This document shows, one piece after another, positions 29,902 through 41,071 of a DNA stretch of 64,000 bases. The translations under genes and the position numbers were made by a program. Source of the DNA: Pseudoalteromonas distincta (GTDB taxonomy: Bacteria; Pseudomonadota; Gammaproteobacteria; Enterobacterales; Alteromonadaceae); the NCBI RefSeq assembly GCF_000814675.1, contig NZ_JWIG01000021.1, positions 1 through 64,000 of the forward strand. The letters run 5' to 3'. The notes under the pieces are model-generated. The model worked only from the letters and a program-made list of their open reading frames with translations. It was not told the DNA's origin and did not search any database. How positions within the stretch are numbered: the first letter of the stretch is position 1; each line of letters opens with the position of its first letter.

Positions 29902-31626
29902 ATGGTAGAACAGCTCGTTTTAACAGGCATTATGCTTATCTTAGTCGGGTGCCTTTTTGGCACCCGTATTAATCCAGCATGGTTATTTGTAAGCGCTATT
30001 GGCACCAGCTACTTAGCAGGGCTAATCGATCTTGAAAGTATGTTAGTTAACTACGCTAACCCGTCGCTTATCACTTTAGTACTATTGGTGTTAGTGTCGA
30101 CCGCAATAGAAAAAACCACCCTAATTCAAAAGTTAGCGCAATCGCTATCTAAAGGTAGTTTAGTAAAATCGGTAACAAAATTGGGGTTATCAACCGCCTT
30201 TTTATCGTCATTCACTAACAATACCGCCGTTGTTGCATCGCTTATTACCGCGATAAAAGACAACCCTAATCACTCCCCTTCAAAGCTATTATTACCGCTG
30301 TCGTACACTGCTATTTTGGGCGGCACTATTACGCTTATTGGTACATCAACCAACTTAATCGTCAATGGCTTTGCAGTAGATGCGGGCATGGAACCGCTGG
30401 GCTTTTTTGACTTTACCTTAGTGGGTTTGGGCGCGCTAAGCGTAGGCCTAATTACTATTTTAGTAATGCTTAAATACTTACCCGACAACGGTAAAAGCGA
30501 CCAAGAAGTCGTGCCTTTTTACCTAGAAGGTAAAGTACAAGCAAACTCAAAATTAATAGGCCAAACCGTAGAAGAAAACGGCCTGCGTGATTTAAAAGAC
30601 TTATTCCTTGCTGAAATCATTCGCGACGGGAGCCGCATTTGCGCAGTCACTCCACAGCAAATTATTCAAAAAGACGACGTGCTGCTGTTTGTAGGTGACA
30701 TAAAATCGGTGCCATTACTTACCCGTTTTGACGGTTTAAAAGTAGTGCACGAGAATCATCAAAAAGACATAGAACACTTAGTAGAAGTAGTCGTAAGTCA
30801 ATCTTCAAAATTTATTGGCAAAACCGTAAAAGAAGCCCGCTTTAGAGAGCAATTTCATGCTGCTGTTATTGCTATTCGCCGTGGACACGACCGCTTACAG
30901 GGCGGCCTTGGGCAAGTGCAATTACAAGCTGGCGACTCACTTATACTCGCACCAGGCAAAAACTTTTACACTTTGCCTAATTTAAAGCGCGAATTTGTGT
31001 ATATTTCAGGGTTTGACTTACAAGCCCACCTTGCACCTAAGCAATCAAATATTGTGCTACTAAGCTTTGCCGCAGTACTGGGTTTAAGCATTATTGGCAT
31101 AGTGCCGCTGGTTAAAGGCTTATTAGTATTACTGATTGGCTTAATGCTCAGCGGCACCATAAAACTTAACGAAGTAAAACGCCGTTTTCCTATCGAGTTA
31201 CTCGTAGTTGTAGGTAGCGCCATTGGCCTTGCTAAATTAATGATAGGCACCGGACTTGCCGGGCAAATATCCGACGCCATGTTTATGGTACTTGGCGACT
31301 TTGGCCCGTACGGCGCGTTTATAGCTATATTTTTAATGACCGTATTATTTACCGAGCTTATAACTAACAACGCAGCAGCTGCCTTGTCGTTCCCTGTTGC
31401 TTACTCGCTCGCGGTTGGTTTTAATGTAGACCCACTACCGTTTATTATGGCGGTTGCCTTTGGCGCATCAGCCAGCTTTATATCGCCATTTGGGTATCAA
31501 ACTAACCTAATGGTTTATAGCGCGGGTAACTATCGCTTAAAAGATTACATAGTGATGGGCTTACCCCTTTCAATTATTTATTCAATCACGGTATTAACCC
31601 TGATCCCGCTGGTATTTCCGTTTTAA
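29902..31626 (+). CDS. SLC13/DASS family permease with RCK_C domains, probable sulfate transporter
   Basis: 574-residue membrane protein. The N-terminal membrane half has SFTNNTAVVASLI (about 101-113) and LIGTSTNLIVNG. A cytosolic middle (about 205-370) contains two RCK_C/TrkA-C-like domains (KLIGQTVEENGLRDL and KFIGKTVKEARFREQ). A second membrane half has ELITNNAAAALSFP and SPFGYQTNLMVY. The paired NT-containing motifs are the sodium/anion sites of the DASS family. Its place between cysN and cysC, 31 nt after cysN, points to sulfate uptake. Thiosulfate or another oxyanion is possible. Confidence 0.85.
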   Translation: MVEQLVLTGIMLILVGCLFGTRINPAWLFVSAIGTSYLAGLIDLESMLVNYANPSLITLVLLVLVSTAIEKTTLIQKLAQSLSKGSLVKSVTKLGLSTAFLSSFTNNTAVVASLITAIKDNPNHSPSKLLLPLSYTAILGGTITLIGTSTNLIVNGFAVDAGMEPLGFFDFTLVGLGALSVGLITILVMLKYLPDNGKSDQEVVPFYLEGKVQANSKLIGQTVEENGLRDLKDLFLAEIIRDGSRICAVTPQQIIQKDDVLLFVGDIKSVPLLTRFDGLKVVHENHQKDIEHLVEVVVSQSSKFIGKTVKEARFREQFHAAVIAIRRGHDRLQGGLGQVQLQAGDSLILAPGKNFYTLPNLKREFVYISGFDLQAHLAPKQSNIVLLSFAAVLGLSIIGIVPLVKGLLVLLIGLMLSGTIKLNEVKRRFPIELLVVVGSAIGLAKLMIGTGLAGQISDAMFMVLGDFGPYGAFIAIFLMTVLFTELITNNAAAALSFPVAYSLAVGFNVDPLPFIMAVAFGASASFISPFGYQTNLMVYSAGNYRLKDYIVMGLPLSIIYSITVLTLIPLVFPF

Positions 31627-31658
31627 TACCTGCGCTTACAGCATAAGAGACTCTCACT

Positions 31659-32252
31659 ATGGATGAAAATATAGTTTGGCATAACTACGCAACGACAAAA
31701 GCACAGCGTAGTGAGCAAAAAAAACATAAGCCCGCTATTTTATGGTTTACCGGCTTTTCAGGCTCTGGCAAAAGCACCGTAGCAAACGCACTAGAAGCGG
31801 CGCTTAATCAGCAAGGTACGCACACTTACCTGCTCGATGGCGACAACGTACGCCACGGTTTGTGTAAAGATCTAGGCTTTAGCGACGAAGACCGCATTGA
31901 AAACATACGCCGCGTAGGCGAAACCGCAAAACTAATGACCGACGCTGGCTTGTTAGTACTTACTGCGTTTATATCGCCTTTTAGAGCAGAACGCGACATG
32001 GTGCGTAACTTAGTAGACGAAGGCGAATTTATCGAAGTCTTTATCGATACCCCACTGGATGTATGCGAAAGCCGCGATCCAAAAGGCTTATACAAAAAAG
32101 CCCGCGCTGGAGAGATAAAACACTTCACTGGTATCGATTCAAGCTACGAAGTGCCAAACAATCCAGAAATAATTTTAGATACAAGTAAAAACACCCTAGA
32201 CCAATCGGTTACACAACTGATAACGTATCTAAAACAAAAGCACATAATATAG
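31659..32252 (+). CDS. cysC: Adenylylsulfate (APS) kinase
   Basis: Phosphorylates APS to PAPS. 197 residues (E. coli 201), Walker [10 protein letters not shown] at 32-40, substrate motif DGDNVRHGL at 60-68, and the [10 protein letters not shown] block. It lies 32 nt after the permease and 9 nt before cysQ. Confidence 0.96.
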   Translation: MDENIVWHNYATTKAQRSEQKKHKPAILWFTGFSGSGKSTVANALEAALNQQGTHTYLLDGDNVRHGLCKDLGFSDEDRIENIRRVGETAKLMTDAGLLVLTAFISPFRAERDMVRNLVDEGEFIEVFIDTPLDVCESRDPKGLYKKARAGEIKHFTGIDSSYEVPNNPEIILDTSKNTLDQSVTQLITYLKQKHII

Positions 32253-32261
32253 GTTAACCCC

Positions 32262-33032
32262 ATGAATCAAACCGAACTGCTAGAAGAAACCCTCATCCTT
32301 GCCCGCAAAGCAGGCCAAGCGATAATGGGAATTTACGAAAAGGATTTTAACGTTGAGTACAAAGCCGATGAAAGCCCCGTAACCGACGCCGATTTAGCAG
32401 CTCATAAACTGATTGTGGCAGGGCTTCAACAGCTCACACCTGATATTCCAATACTTAGTGAAGAAAACGCCGACATAAGCTGGGATGTACGCCAAACGTG
32501 GAAAAGCTACTGGTTAGTTGATCCAATCGACGGCACTAAAGAATTTATTAAAAAGAACGGTGAATTTACCGTAAACATCGCCCTAATTAAAAACGGCATT
32601 CCTATTTTGGCCGTAGTTGATGCACCTGCCCTTGGCGTATCGTACTTAGCCGCCGAAGCCATTGGCGCATTTAAAGATAAAGGCGATGAGCGAATTGAGC
32701 TTAAGGTAACTACCAAACCTAACAAAGGGTTAATTCGAGTTGTAGGCAGCCGCTCTCACCCATCACCCGATTTAGCCGAGTTTGTAAAACGCTTTGACGA
32801 GGTTGAAATGGTGTCAAAAGGCAGCTCACTAAAACTGTGTTTAGTCGCCGAAGGCAGTGCTGATATTTACCCCCGCTTAGGCCCAACCTGTGAATGGGAT
32901 ACAGGAGCAGGCCATGCCATCGCCGAAATAGCTGGTGCTAAAGTCACTAAGCTTGACGGCAGCCCGCTTATTTATAACACCAAAGACGAGTACTTGAATC
33001 CGTATTTTATTGTAAGTGCGATAGAAGAGTAA
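32262..33032 (+). CDS. cysQ: 3'(2'),5'-bisphosphate nucleotidase
   Basis: Li-sensitive phosphatase that hydrolyses PAP (the by-product of PAPS use) to AMP. 256 residues, metal-binding LSEE at 65-68 and DPIDGTKEFI at 87-96, and the second signature WDTGAGHAI near 213-221. Last gene of the cys operon. PAPS reductase (cysH) and sulfite reductase (cysIJ) are not in the window. Confidence 0.95.
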   Translation: MNQTELLEETLILARKAGQAIMGIYEKDFNVEYKADESPVTDADLAAHKLIVAGLQQLTPDIPILSEENADISWDVRQTWKSYWLVDPIDGTKEFIKKNGEFTVNIALIKNGIPILAVVDAPALGVSYLAAEAIGAFKDKGDERIELKVTTKPNKGLIRVVGSRSHPSPDLAEFVKRFDEVEMVSKGSSLKLCLVAEGSADIYPRLGPTCEWDTGAGHAIAEIAGAKVTKLDGSPLIYNTKDEYLNPYFIVSAIEE

Positions 33033-33053
33033 GGGCTAAGAGTTACGAGCTGT

Positions 33054-33121
33054 TAGCTATCAGTTGTCAGCAAGACAAGTGATAGCTATAAATACTATAA
33101 GTAGTTGTACTTATTATAGAA
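33054..33121. repeat. Two hairpins between cysQ and a convergent small gene
   Basis: TAGCTATCA (33054-33062) pairs with TGATAGCTA (33080-33088), and inside it TTGTC pairs with GACAA. A second, imperfect hairpin CTATAAGTA/TACTTATTATAG lies at about 33097-33121. No clean T-run is present. They may end or stabilise both converging transcripts. Confidence 0.5.
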
Positions 33122-33156
33122 TAACTTCAACCATAAACCTTCATCGTTTTTATAGT

Positions 33157-33486
33157 TCAATCATCGCCTTTAACTTTTAATTCTTTTAGAAGTTTACCTA
33201 TTGAAATTAATAATAAATAAAAAATTAGTAATAAAGCCGTCGTCCCCCAGATATATGCAAAATTTGGAATCACATAAGAGTAAAGATTATTATCTTCATA
33301 AGGAATTTCTAGTTCCCAGAAAGTAAAATGAATACCACCAGAAAAGCATATAATTATCAGCCACATCTGGGGGAAAAATTCAGCAAGCTTCTCCATCAAG
33401 TAGCTATAACCTTTAGGGTTGTTATATGCCAAAAAGAATATTCCCGTTGCAGCCGCAACCAATAGAGCTGTATATAACTTTTCCAA
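33157..33486 (-). CDS. Small membrane protein of unknown function
   Basis: 109 residues that I do not recognise. Hydrophobic segments at about 5-20, 42-58 and 78-98 suggest three membrane spans, with a charged C-terminal tail (LLKELKVKGDD). The start is TTG, supported by AGGAG seven bases upstream. It is convergent with the cys operon and downstream of the hydrolase gene on the same strand; nothing in the context fixes its function. Confidence 0.6.
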   Translation of the reverse strand: MEKLYTALLVAAATGIFFLAYNNPKGYSYLMEKLAEFFPQMWLIIICFSGGIHFTFWELEIPYEDNNLYSYVIPNFAYIWGTTALLLIFYLLLISIGKLLKELKVKGDD

Positions 33487-33651
33487 AATGCACTCCTATG
33501 CGAGAAATACCGCCTCAGCATTAGAGGCGTTAGTATGTTTTCTAAAATTTTTTTCTATAGCTTCACTACTGAAATAGTTTGTTTTGCACATGTTTTGAGT
33601 TTAGGGCGAAAATCAAAAAAGAATGTACCGAACCTATTCCTTCTACAACCC

Positions 33652-34482
33652 TTAACGATTTTGCTGGGCGATAAAAGCAAGCGAGTGCTGATTGAATAAG
33701 TCAGGGCGCTCTACATTACAGACATGGCCGCAATGGTGAATAGTTTGCAGTACGCTATTTTTATGACGCTTAACCATTTCTTTAACAGGGCCAAGGAACA
33801 TATGATCTTCCTTACCCATAATGTAAAGAATGGGAATATCAATGTCTTTTTCTTTGAAGTATTGCATTAAAGGATTTACGTCCATGGCTAATTTAAACCA
33901 TTTTATAAACTCTTTTTGGCACAAGCGTTTTGCTTCACGAACAAACAAAAGTCGAGATTCTTTATGACGCTTTTTCGGCATCATAATAAAAGCAAATAAG
34001 CGATACAGCCACATATAAGGCAAGAAGTGTTTAAAAGTATTGCCTAAATAAACCAATGTATTACTGCGGGTATTAAAACGAGTAACCGCTCCACCTAGCA
34101 CCATGCTAGAAACATATTGCGGCGCAATTTCAGCAATATTTCGAATGAGTATTGTGCCCAATGAAATACCAACAAAGTGTGCGCTGGTGATATTGTTATG
34201 ATCTAACACATCGATAATGTCTCTAGAGACATTATTAAATGAATAATTATTATCAACAAAGTTTTGTACTAAGTTATTCGATTTACCGTGACCACGAAGA
34301 TCTAGCAACAACACATTATATTCTTTTTTATAGGCTTTAAGCTGACGAAACCAAATTGCCGAACTACCACCTGCTCCATGGACAAATACAACCCATGTTT
34401 TACTGGTTTCGTGCGCAAAAGTAGTATGGAAGAGAATCTCTTTGCTCATTACAGTTAGTGGCCTATTTACTTCGTTTGGCAT
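33652..34482 (-). CDS. Alpha/beta hydrolase
   Basis: About 276 residues. Oxyanion motif HGAGG near 35-39, nucleophile elbow GISLG (Ser about 107), acid in YIMGKEDHMF, and catalytic His in HHCGHVCNVERP near the C-terminus form a full triad. The LDLRGHGKS block is typical of the family. Substrate unknown. The start is uncertain: ATG at 34482 is used, TTG at 34488 and ATG at 34449 are alternatives, none with a good ribosome site. A CGCCTC/GAGGCG hairpin at 33511-33529 may end its transcript. Confidence 0.85.
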   Translation of the reverse strand: MPNEVNRPLTVMSKEILFHTTFAHETSKTWVVFVHGAGGSSAIWFRQLKAYKKEYNVLLLDLRGHGKSNNLVQNFVDNNYSFNNVSRDIIDVLDHNNITSAHFVGISLGTILIRNIAEIAPQYVSSMVLGGAVTRFNTRSNTLVYLGNTFKHFLPYMWLYRLFAFIMMPKKRHKESRLLFVREAKRLCQKEFIKWFKLAMDVNPLMQYFKEKDIDIPILYIMGKEDHMFLGPVKEMVKRHKNSVLQTIHHCGHVCNVERPDLFNQHSLAFIAQQNR

Positions 34483-34488
34483 ATTCAA

Positions 34489-34893
34489 TTGCAGGAAGTA
34501 TAACGGAGTTTAATAAAAATCTCTTATGAAGTTCAGATCAATGGCTTCTACTTAACAGCTTTTGGGAGCAGACTTTGATTTTTAAATGCAAACCAATAAA
34601 AATGACCAGTCCCTATTTTTACGTTATGAAAACCGCCTACCTCGGCTTTGCTGCTCGCGTGACACTATAGCGTGTTGGGTTTCGCTGCGCTCTAACCAAC
34701 CTACTTTAAAATTATAATGTGGTGCTGCCGCTTAGGGTTTGCTCACTTTTACACCGCTGTTTCGTATTCATGACACTTACCCTTCAATTTGGTCTAATTA
34801 ATTAGTCTACAAATCCTCTCAAAACATGAAATTTTTAGCTAAAAACTATATTCTTGCGCGCGATTATTATTTAAATAATGGATAAACACACAC
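34489..34893. other. 405-bp intergenic region
   Basis: No gene is seen. It holds the short palindromic repeat at 34672-34704 and, by position, the divergent promoters of the hydrolase and the serine transporter, none of which could be assigned. The segment around 34625-34760 is more GC-rich than its flanks. Confidence 0.5.
34672..34704. repeat. Short dispersed palindromic repeat (GTTGGGTTTCGCTGCGCTCTAACCAAC type)
   Basis: GTTGG at 34674-34678 and CCAAC at 34697-34701 flank TTTCGCTGCGCTCTAA. I know this kind of sequence as a widespread intergenic repeat in many bacteria; only one copy is in the window. Confidence 0.5.
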
Positions 34894-36177
34894 ATGACAA
34901 CATCTCAAGATGCAACGCTTTCAAATGCATCAACAACAGGTGCACACACACCTTCAAACACACCCACTTCTAAATGGAATCTGCACGATACGCAGTGGAC
35001 TTTAAGCCTTTTTGGTACCGCCGTTGGTGCGGGTATTTTATTTTTACCTATTAACATTGGTATTGGCGGTTTTTGGCCGTTAATTATTTTGGCATGCTTA
35101 GCATTTCCAATGACCTTTTGTGCACACCGTGGATTAGCGCGTTTTGTACTTTCATCAAAAAATAAAGATGCCGATTTTACCGATGTAGTTGAAGAGCACT
35201 TTGGTGTGACTGCGGGGCGGTTAATTTCTTTATTATACTTTTTATCTATATTCCCAATTTTGCTTATTTACGGTGTGGGCTTAACTAATACCGTTGATAG
35301 CTTTATGGTTAATCAAATGGGGATGGAATCACCTTCTCGCGTGTTGCTTTCGGGTGTATTAGTTGCAGGTATGATTAGCTTAATGATGGGCGGCGAGCGC
35401 TTAATGCTGCGTGCCTTTGCTATTTTAGTTTATCCGCTTGTGGGTATATTGTTCTTTTTATCACTTTATTTAATCCCAAGCTGGCAAATGCCAGATATGA
35501 CAATGCCTGAAATGGGCAGCTTTGGAAAAACGTTGTGGTTATCGATTCCTATTATTGTGTTTTCGTTTAGCCACGCAGCGGCTATCTCAAGCTTTGTAAA
35601 TGTGCAACGCGGTCACTACGGTGAACAAGCTACACATAAGTCTGAGGCGATTTTAAAGCGCACTAGCTTACTACTTATTACCTTTGTGCTGTTATTTGTG
35701 TTCTCTTGCGTGCTGTCGCTTACAGGCGAGCAAATGGCAGCGGCTAAAGCAGCTAACGTATCGGTTTTATCCTACCTTGCTAATATTACTGATAACTCGT
35801 TTATTGCCACACTTGGGCCGCTTGTTGCCTTTATTGCTATTACATCGTCGTTTTTGGGTCACTTTTTAGGAGCGCGTGAAAGCTTTACGGGTTTAGTAAC
35901 TAAGCAAACAAGCTTAAGCGCAAAAGCGGCCGATAAAATTGGTGTGCTAATTATGTTTTTAGCTATTTGGTTTTGCGCTGTTAAAAACCCAAGTATTTTA
36001 GACATGATGGATCAGTTATCGGGCCCTATCATCGCAATGATTTTATTCATCATGCCAATGATCGCAGTTTATAAAGTGCCTGCACTTCATAAATACCGCA
36101 ACCGTTTAAGCACGCTATTTATATTAGCGGTTGGCTCACTTGCTGTATTTGCACTTATTTACAGCATGATTAATTAA
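34894..36177 (+). CDS. sdaC: Serine transporter of the HAAAP family (SdaC-like)
   Basis: 427-residue inner-membrane amino-acid/proton symporter, E. coli SdaC (429) like from end to end: GTAVGAGILFLPINIGIGGF (about 42-61), AFPMTFCAHRGLARFVLS, DVVEEHFG, YGVGLTNTVDSF, and about 11 hydrophobic segments. The first 27 residues are a Ser/Thr-rich cytosolic tail. No serine deaminase gene adjoins it. Serine is the best substrate guess; threonine is possible. A strong terminator follows. Confidence 0.88.
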   Translation: MTTSQDATLSNASTTGAHTPSNTPTSKWNLHDTQWTLSLFGTAVGAGILFLPINIGIGGFWPLIILACLAFPMTFCAHRGLARFVLSSKNKDADFTDVVEEHFGVTAGRLISLLYFLSIFPILLIYGVGLTNTVDSFMVNQMGMESPSRVLLSGVLVAGMISLMMGGERLMLRAFAILVYPLVGILFFLSLYLIPSWQMPDMTMPEMGSFGKTLWLSIPIIVFSFSHAAAISSFVNVQRGHYGEQATHKSEAILKRTSLLLITFVLLFVFSCVLSLTGEQMAAAKAANVSVLSYLANITDNSFIATLGPLVAFIAITSSFLGHFLGARESFTGLVTKQTSLSAKAADKIGVLIMFLAIWFCAVKNPSILDMMDQLSGPIIAMILFIMPMIAVYKVPALHKYRNRLSTLFILAVGSLAVFALIYSMIN

Positions 36178-36191
36178 TACGCTATATATTC

Positions 36192-36226
36192 AAAAGCCCA
36201 GCTAATTTAATTAGCTGGGCTTTTTT
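36192..36226 (+). terminator. Intrinsic terminator after the serine transporter
   Basis: Stem AAAAGCCCAGCTAA / TTAGCTGGGCTTTT with a short TTTAA loop and a T-run, 14 nt after the stop. Confidence 0.92.
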
Positions 36227-36310
36227 GTTTGTACGCTTTGTCTCAAATTATTTTTTTATAGTGTGGGTTCTGGCATGTTAAGTACAAATTAGCCTAAAAA
36301 TAGCCCAACT

Positions 36311-37654
36311 ATGCAATACAATAAATTATTACTAATAAGCGCATGTTTGCTCGCAACACTATTTGTAAACCCTTTTGTTCAAGCTTCAGAATCTCCAACA
36401 ATTCTATCAATGAAAGAGCGCGCAGCGTTTATAGATAAAATAACTGAGCTTAGAATCAATAGCTTAATGCCCTCGTTAATGAAGCAGCACAATACTGATA
36501 TGTGGCTTCTTATAAGCCGCGAATACAATGAAGATCCAATATTAAAAACAATGCTGCCTGCAACATGGCTTTCAGCCAGACGCACCACTATTTTGCTATT
36601 TGCACTTAATAAACAAGGTGCGGTTGATGCTTACGCTATTGCGCCTTATAAAATAGGTAATGTATTTAAAAAAGGCTGGGATAAGCAAACACAACCTAGC
36701 CAGTGGCAGGCACTCAATACGCTTATTGAGCAATACAAACCTCGCAACATTGCGCTTAATACTTCTACCGACTGGGCACATGCCGATGGCCTTGTGCTAG
36801 GCGATTACAAAACCTTAATGGCTAACTTACCTGCCACTTATCACAATAAAATAATTTCTGCAGAGCCGCTTGGTGTTGCGTGGTTAGAGCAACGCATTCC
36901 TGAAGAAGTTGAAATGTATAAACATATTGTGGCTATTGCTCATCATATTATTGCAGAGGGGTTTTCGGGTAAAACAATTACGGTGGGTAAAACAACTAGC
37001 GATGACTTGGTATGGTGGTTTAGAGAGCGCGTAAAAGAGCTAAAACTACAAACATGGTTTCATCCAAGCGTTGCTATTCAACGCGCCGATGCGAAGTCGT
37101 TTAATCATGAAGAAAGCTTCACTAATGGCTACGATGATAACGTTATACAAGCCGGTGATTTACTTCATGTCGATTTTGGTATTACTTATTTACGTTTAAA
37201 TACCGACACGCAGCAGCATGCGTATGTGCTCAAAGAAAACGAAACGAGTGCGCCTAGTTACTTAGTTGAAGCACTAAAAAGCGGTAATAAACTCCAAGAT
37301 ATATTTACCAATCAATTTGCGGTAGGAAAAACCGGTAATGAAGTTTTAGCTGCAGCACGAAAAGCCGCTATTGCTCAGGGATTAAAACCCACTATTTATA
37401 CTCATCCTCTTGGCTTTCATGGTCATGCTGCTGGTACTACATTAGGTATGTGGGATTCTCAGCAAGGTGTACCGGGAGATGGGGACTATCCGCTACATTT
37501 AAATACGGCTTACTCAATTGAGCTTAACAATGCGGTGTTTATAAAGCCGTGGAATAAAGAAATAAGAATAATGCTAGAGGAAGATGCTATTTTTGATAAA
37601 AGCGGTGTCTGGTATTTAAATGGCCGACAAACACAATTATTGCTTATAAAATAA
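36311..37654 (+). CDS. Exported M24-family metallopeptidase (Xaa-Pro peptidase-like)
   Basis: 447 residues. A signal peptide (hydrophobic about 6-21, cleavage likely after VQA near residue 25) directs export. The C-terminal pita-bread fold keeps the metal ligands: Asp in LLHVDFGITYLRLNTD (two positions, about 287 and 298), His in HPLGFHGHAAG (about 366-376), Glu in YSIELNN and Glu in MLEEDAIF. It probably removes residues from Xaa-Pro peptides in the periplasm. Monocistronic, with terminators on both sides. Confidence 0.85.
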   Translation: MQYNKLLLISACLLATLFVNPFVQASESPTILSMKERAAFIDKITELRINSLMPSLMKQHNTDMWLLISREYNEDPILKTMLPATWLSARRTTILLFALNKQGAVDAYAIAPYKIGNVFKKGWDKQTQPSQWQALNTLIEQYKPRNIALNTSTDWAHADGLVLGDYKTLMANLPATYHNKIISAEPLGVAWLEQRIPEEVEMYKHIVAIAHHIIAEGFSGKTITVGKTTSDDLVWWFRERVKELKLQTWFHPSVAIQRADAKSFNHEESFTNGYDDNVIQAGDLLHVDFGITYLRLNTDTQQHAYVLKENETSAPSYLVEALKSGNKLQDIFTNQFAVGKTGNEVLAAARKAAIAQGLKPTIYTHPLGFHGHAAGTTLGMWDSQQGVPGDGDYPLHLNTAYSIELNNAVFIKPWNKEIRIMLEEDAIFDKSGVWYLNGRQTQLLLIK

Positions 37655-37658
37655 AGCA

Positions 37659-37688
37659 AAAAAATGGCGCTCACTGAGCGCCATTTTT
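37659..37688. terminator. Bidirectional terminator between the M24 peptidase and speD
   Basis: Perfect stem AAAAATGGCGCTCA / TGAGCGCCATTTTT, serving both convergent genes. Confidence 0.92.
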
Positions 37689-37705
37689 AATTTAATTCGT
37701 TGCTA

Positions 37706-38518
37706 TTATTCTGTATCTGGCAGGTTACGGCCATAGAATATTTCTTGCATTTCGCGAGTCAGCTTAGAGCGAATTTCGTCTTCTTCTTCGTCCGATAACT
37801 CATCAGTAGAAAGGCCGAATAAATAGGTATTTAAGTCGGTTTCTTTTAACATCATTTTAGTATGGAACAGGTTTTCTTGATACACGTTCACGTCCATCAT
37901 TTGGTACGCTTCTTTGGTATCTTCTGTCATGAAGTTTTGAATCGAGCTAATAGCATGATCAATGTAGTGCTTAACACCGTTTATGTCGCGGGTAAAACCA
38001 CGAACGCGGTAGTCTATTGTTACTACGTCTGACTCAAGGCTATGAATTAAGAAGTTTAACGCTTTAAGTGGCGAAATAATGCCACAGGTAGATACTTCAA
38101 TATCAGCACGGAATGTACAAATACCATCATCAGGGTGAGCTTCTGGGTATGTGTGTACACAAATATGGCTTTTATCTAGGTGTGCAACAACTGAATCAGG
38201 TAATGGGCCTGGTGCTTCGTCAGCATCGTAATTTTGCTGCTCTTCTACTGGTTCTTCTGAAACCAAAATAGTTACACTTGCGCCTTGCGGTTCATAATCT
38301 TGGCGCGCTACATTTAAAATGTTAGCACCAATAATATCAACAACTTCACCTAAAATATCGGTTAGTCTATCTGCACTGTACTGCTCATCGATATATTCAA
38401 TATATTCTTTACGTTGTTGCTCGGTCTTTGCGTAACAAATATCATAAATACTAAAGCTTAAACTTTTGGTTAAATTGTTAAAGCCATGAAGTTTAAGTTT
38501 ATCGAAGGGTTTGTTCAT
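37706..38518 (-). CDS. speD: S-adenosylmethionine decarboxylase proenzyme
   Basis: Makes decarboxylated SAM, the aminopropyl donor for spermidine. 270 residues (E. coli 264). The self-cleavage site is K116-S117 in [20 protein letters not shown], where Ser117 becomes the pyruvoyl group; [20 protein letters not shown] is also conserved. speE is not adjacent. Upstream, TTCTGCACCTGCAGAA (38545-38560) is a short dyad of unknown role. Confidence 0.96.
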   Translation of the reverse strand: MNKPFDKLKLHGFNNLTKSLSFSIYDICYAKTEQQRKEYIEYIDEQYSADRLTDILGEVVDIIGANILNVARQDYEPQGASVTILVSEEPVEEQQNYDADEAPGPLPDSVVAHLDKSHICVHTYPEAHPDDGICTFRADIEVSTCGIISPLKALNFLIHSLESDVVTIDYRVRGFTRDINGVKHYIDHAISSIQNFMTEDTKEAYQMMDVNVYQENLFHTKMMLKETDLNTYLFGLSTDELSDEEEDEIRSKLTREMQEIFYGRNLPDTE

Positions 38519-38606
38519 AATAAACCAACCTATAAATTAGTGGGTTCTGCACCTGCAGAATGAAAAGTTCGCGGATTTTATACGAATTTTCCTCGTGGAA
38601 AAAGCG

Positions 38607-39020
38607 TTATTTTGCTTGATCTTGCACAACTTCGTGGCTATGCGTAATTTCTACTGTTTTATCAAGCATTAATGCAACCGAGCAATACTTTTCAGCAGAG
38701 AGTGAAACTGCACGTGCAAGGTGCTTTTCAGACACATTATTACCTTTAACAACAAAGTGTAAGTTGATTTTCGTAAACACGCGCGGTGCTGTTTCGGCGC
38801 GTTCTGCACTGAGTTGCACTTGTACGTCTGAAAAATCTTGTTTAGCTTTTTTTAAAATACTAACCACATCAACTGATGAGCAACAGCCAACTGACATTAA
38901 AACCATTTCCATTGGGCTTGGTGCTGCGCTATCGCTGCCGCCATCAAACACAACATTGTGGTTAGAATTAGAACGGCCAATAAACGTATCGCCTTCAACC
39001 CATTTTACATTTGCTTGCAT
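38607..39020 (-). CDS. yhfA: OsmC family protein (YhfA-like)
   Basis: 137 residues, close to E. coli YhfA over its length (MQANVKWVEGDTF, APSPMEMVLMSVGCCSSVDV, INLHFVV, AVSLSAEKYCSVALML). The OsmC/Ohr fold has two redox-active cysteines: one in GCCSSVDV (about 45-47) and one in EKYCSVA (about 113). Peroxide or thiol function is by family only. Confidence 0.9.
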   Translation of the reverse strand: MQANVKWVEGDTFIGRSNSNHNVVFDGGSDSAAPSPMEMVLMSVGCCSSVDVVSILKKAKQDFSDVQVQLSAERAETAPRVFTKINLHFVVKGNNVSEKHLARAVSLSAEKYCSVALMLDKTVEITHSHEVVQDQAK

Positions 39021-39106
39021 TGTTATATCTCAAAAAAATATTTTCTTGATTGTAAGCAACTTAGCCGTAGTTGCAAATGAAAATGCAACGCAGGGCTATA
39101 AAATGG

Positions 39107-39454
39107 CTAAGATTGTTGTGCTAATGCGCTATCAAAGAGGTTTTTTACTAAACCTGCAAATTCATCTATAAAGGCATGCTGTTCAACCGTGACAGGCTGT
39201 GAGGTGATGCTGCTGAGGACTTCTTCTAAATCGTAAACTATGCCATCAACTTCACGTACAATTTGACTACGCTGCTCTGTGTTGAGGTCTGTGTGCTGCT
39301 CGCAAATAAGCATCACATTTTGTGCAATAACGTCTTCGATTAATTCCATTACTGTTGGAGCGCCTGGTTTTATTTCGCCTGGCTTCTCAAACAATGCTAA
39401 ATTTTGAGTTAGATACATGATCAAATCATCGTACCCTTGCCTATCTAAAACCAT
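39107..39454 (-). CDS. DUF3802 family protein
   Basis: 115-residue acidic, mostly helical protein (MVLDRQGYDDLIMYLTQNLA start), which I associate with DUF3802, a family of Alteromonadales and relatives with no known role. The start ATG at 39454 has AGGTGG eight bases upstream; the GTG at 39466 overlaps that site and was rejected. It precedes the yhfA-like gene by 86 nt on the same strand. Confidence 0.75.
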   Translation of the reverse strand: MVLDRQGYDDLIMYLTQNLALFEKPGEIKPGAPTVMELIEDVIAQNVMLICEQHTDLNTEQRSQIVREVDGIVYDLEEVLSSITSQPVTVEQHAFIDEFAGLVKNLFDSALAQQS

Positions 39455-39536
39455 TATGCGAACCACCTAAATATATTTAATTATGCTGATTTAAGCAGAA
39501 AGAGTCGATAATTACTAGCCTTGTACGATAGCAATA

Positions 39537-39563
39537 CAAAAAAAGCAGCCGAAGCTGCTTTTA
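39537..39563 (-). terminator. Terminator after astD
   Basis: Stem AAAAGCAGC / GCTGCTTTT with a CGAA loop and flanking A/T runs, 24 nt after the astD stop. Confidence 0.85.
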
Positions 39564-39586
39564 TAATAATTAAGTAGTATTACTAC

Positions 39587-41071
<1,485 letters not shown>

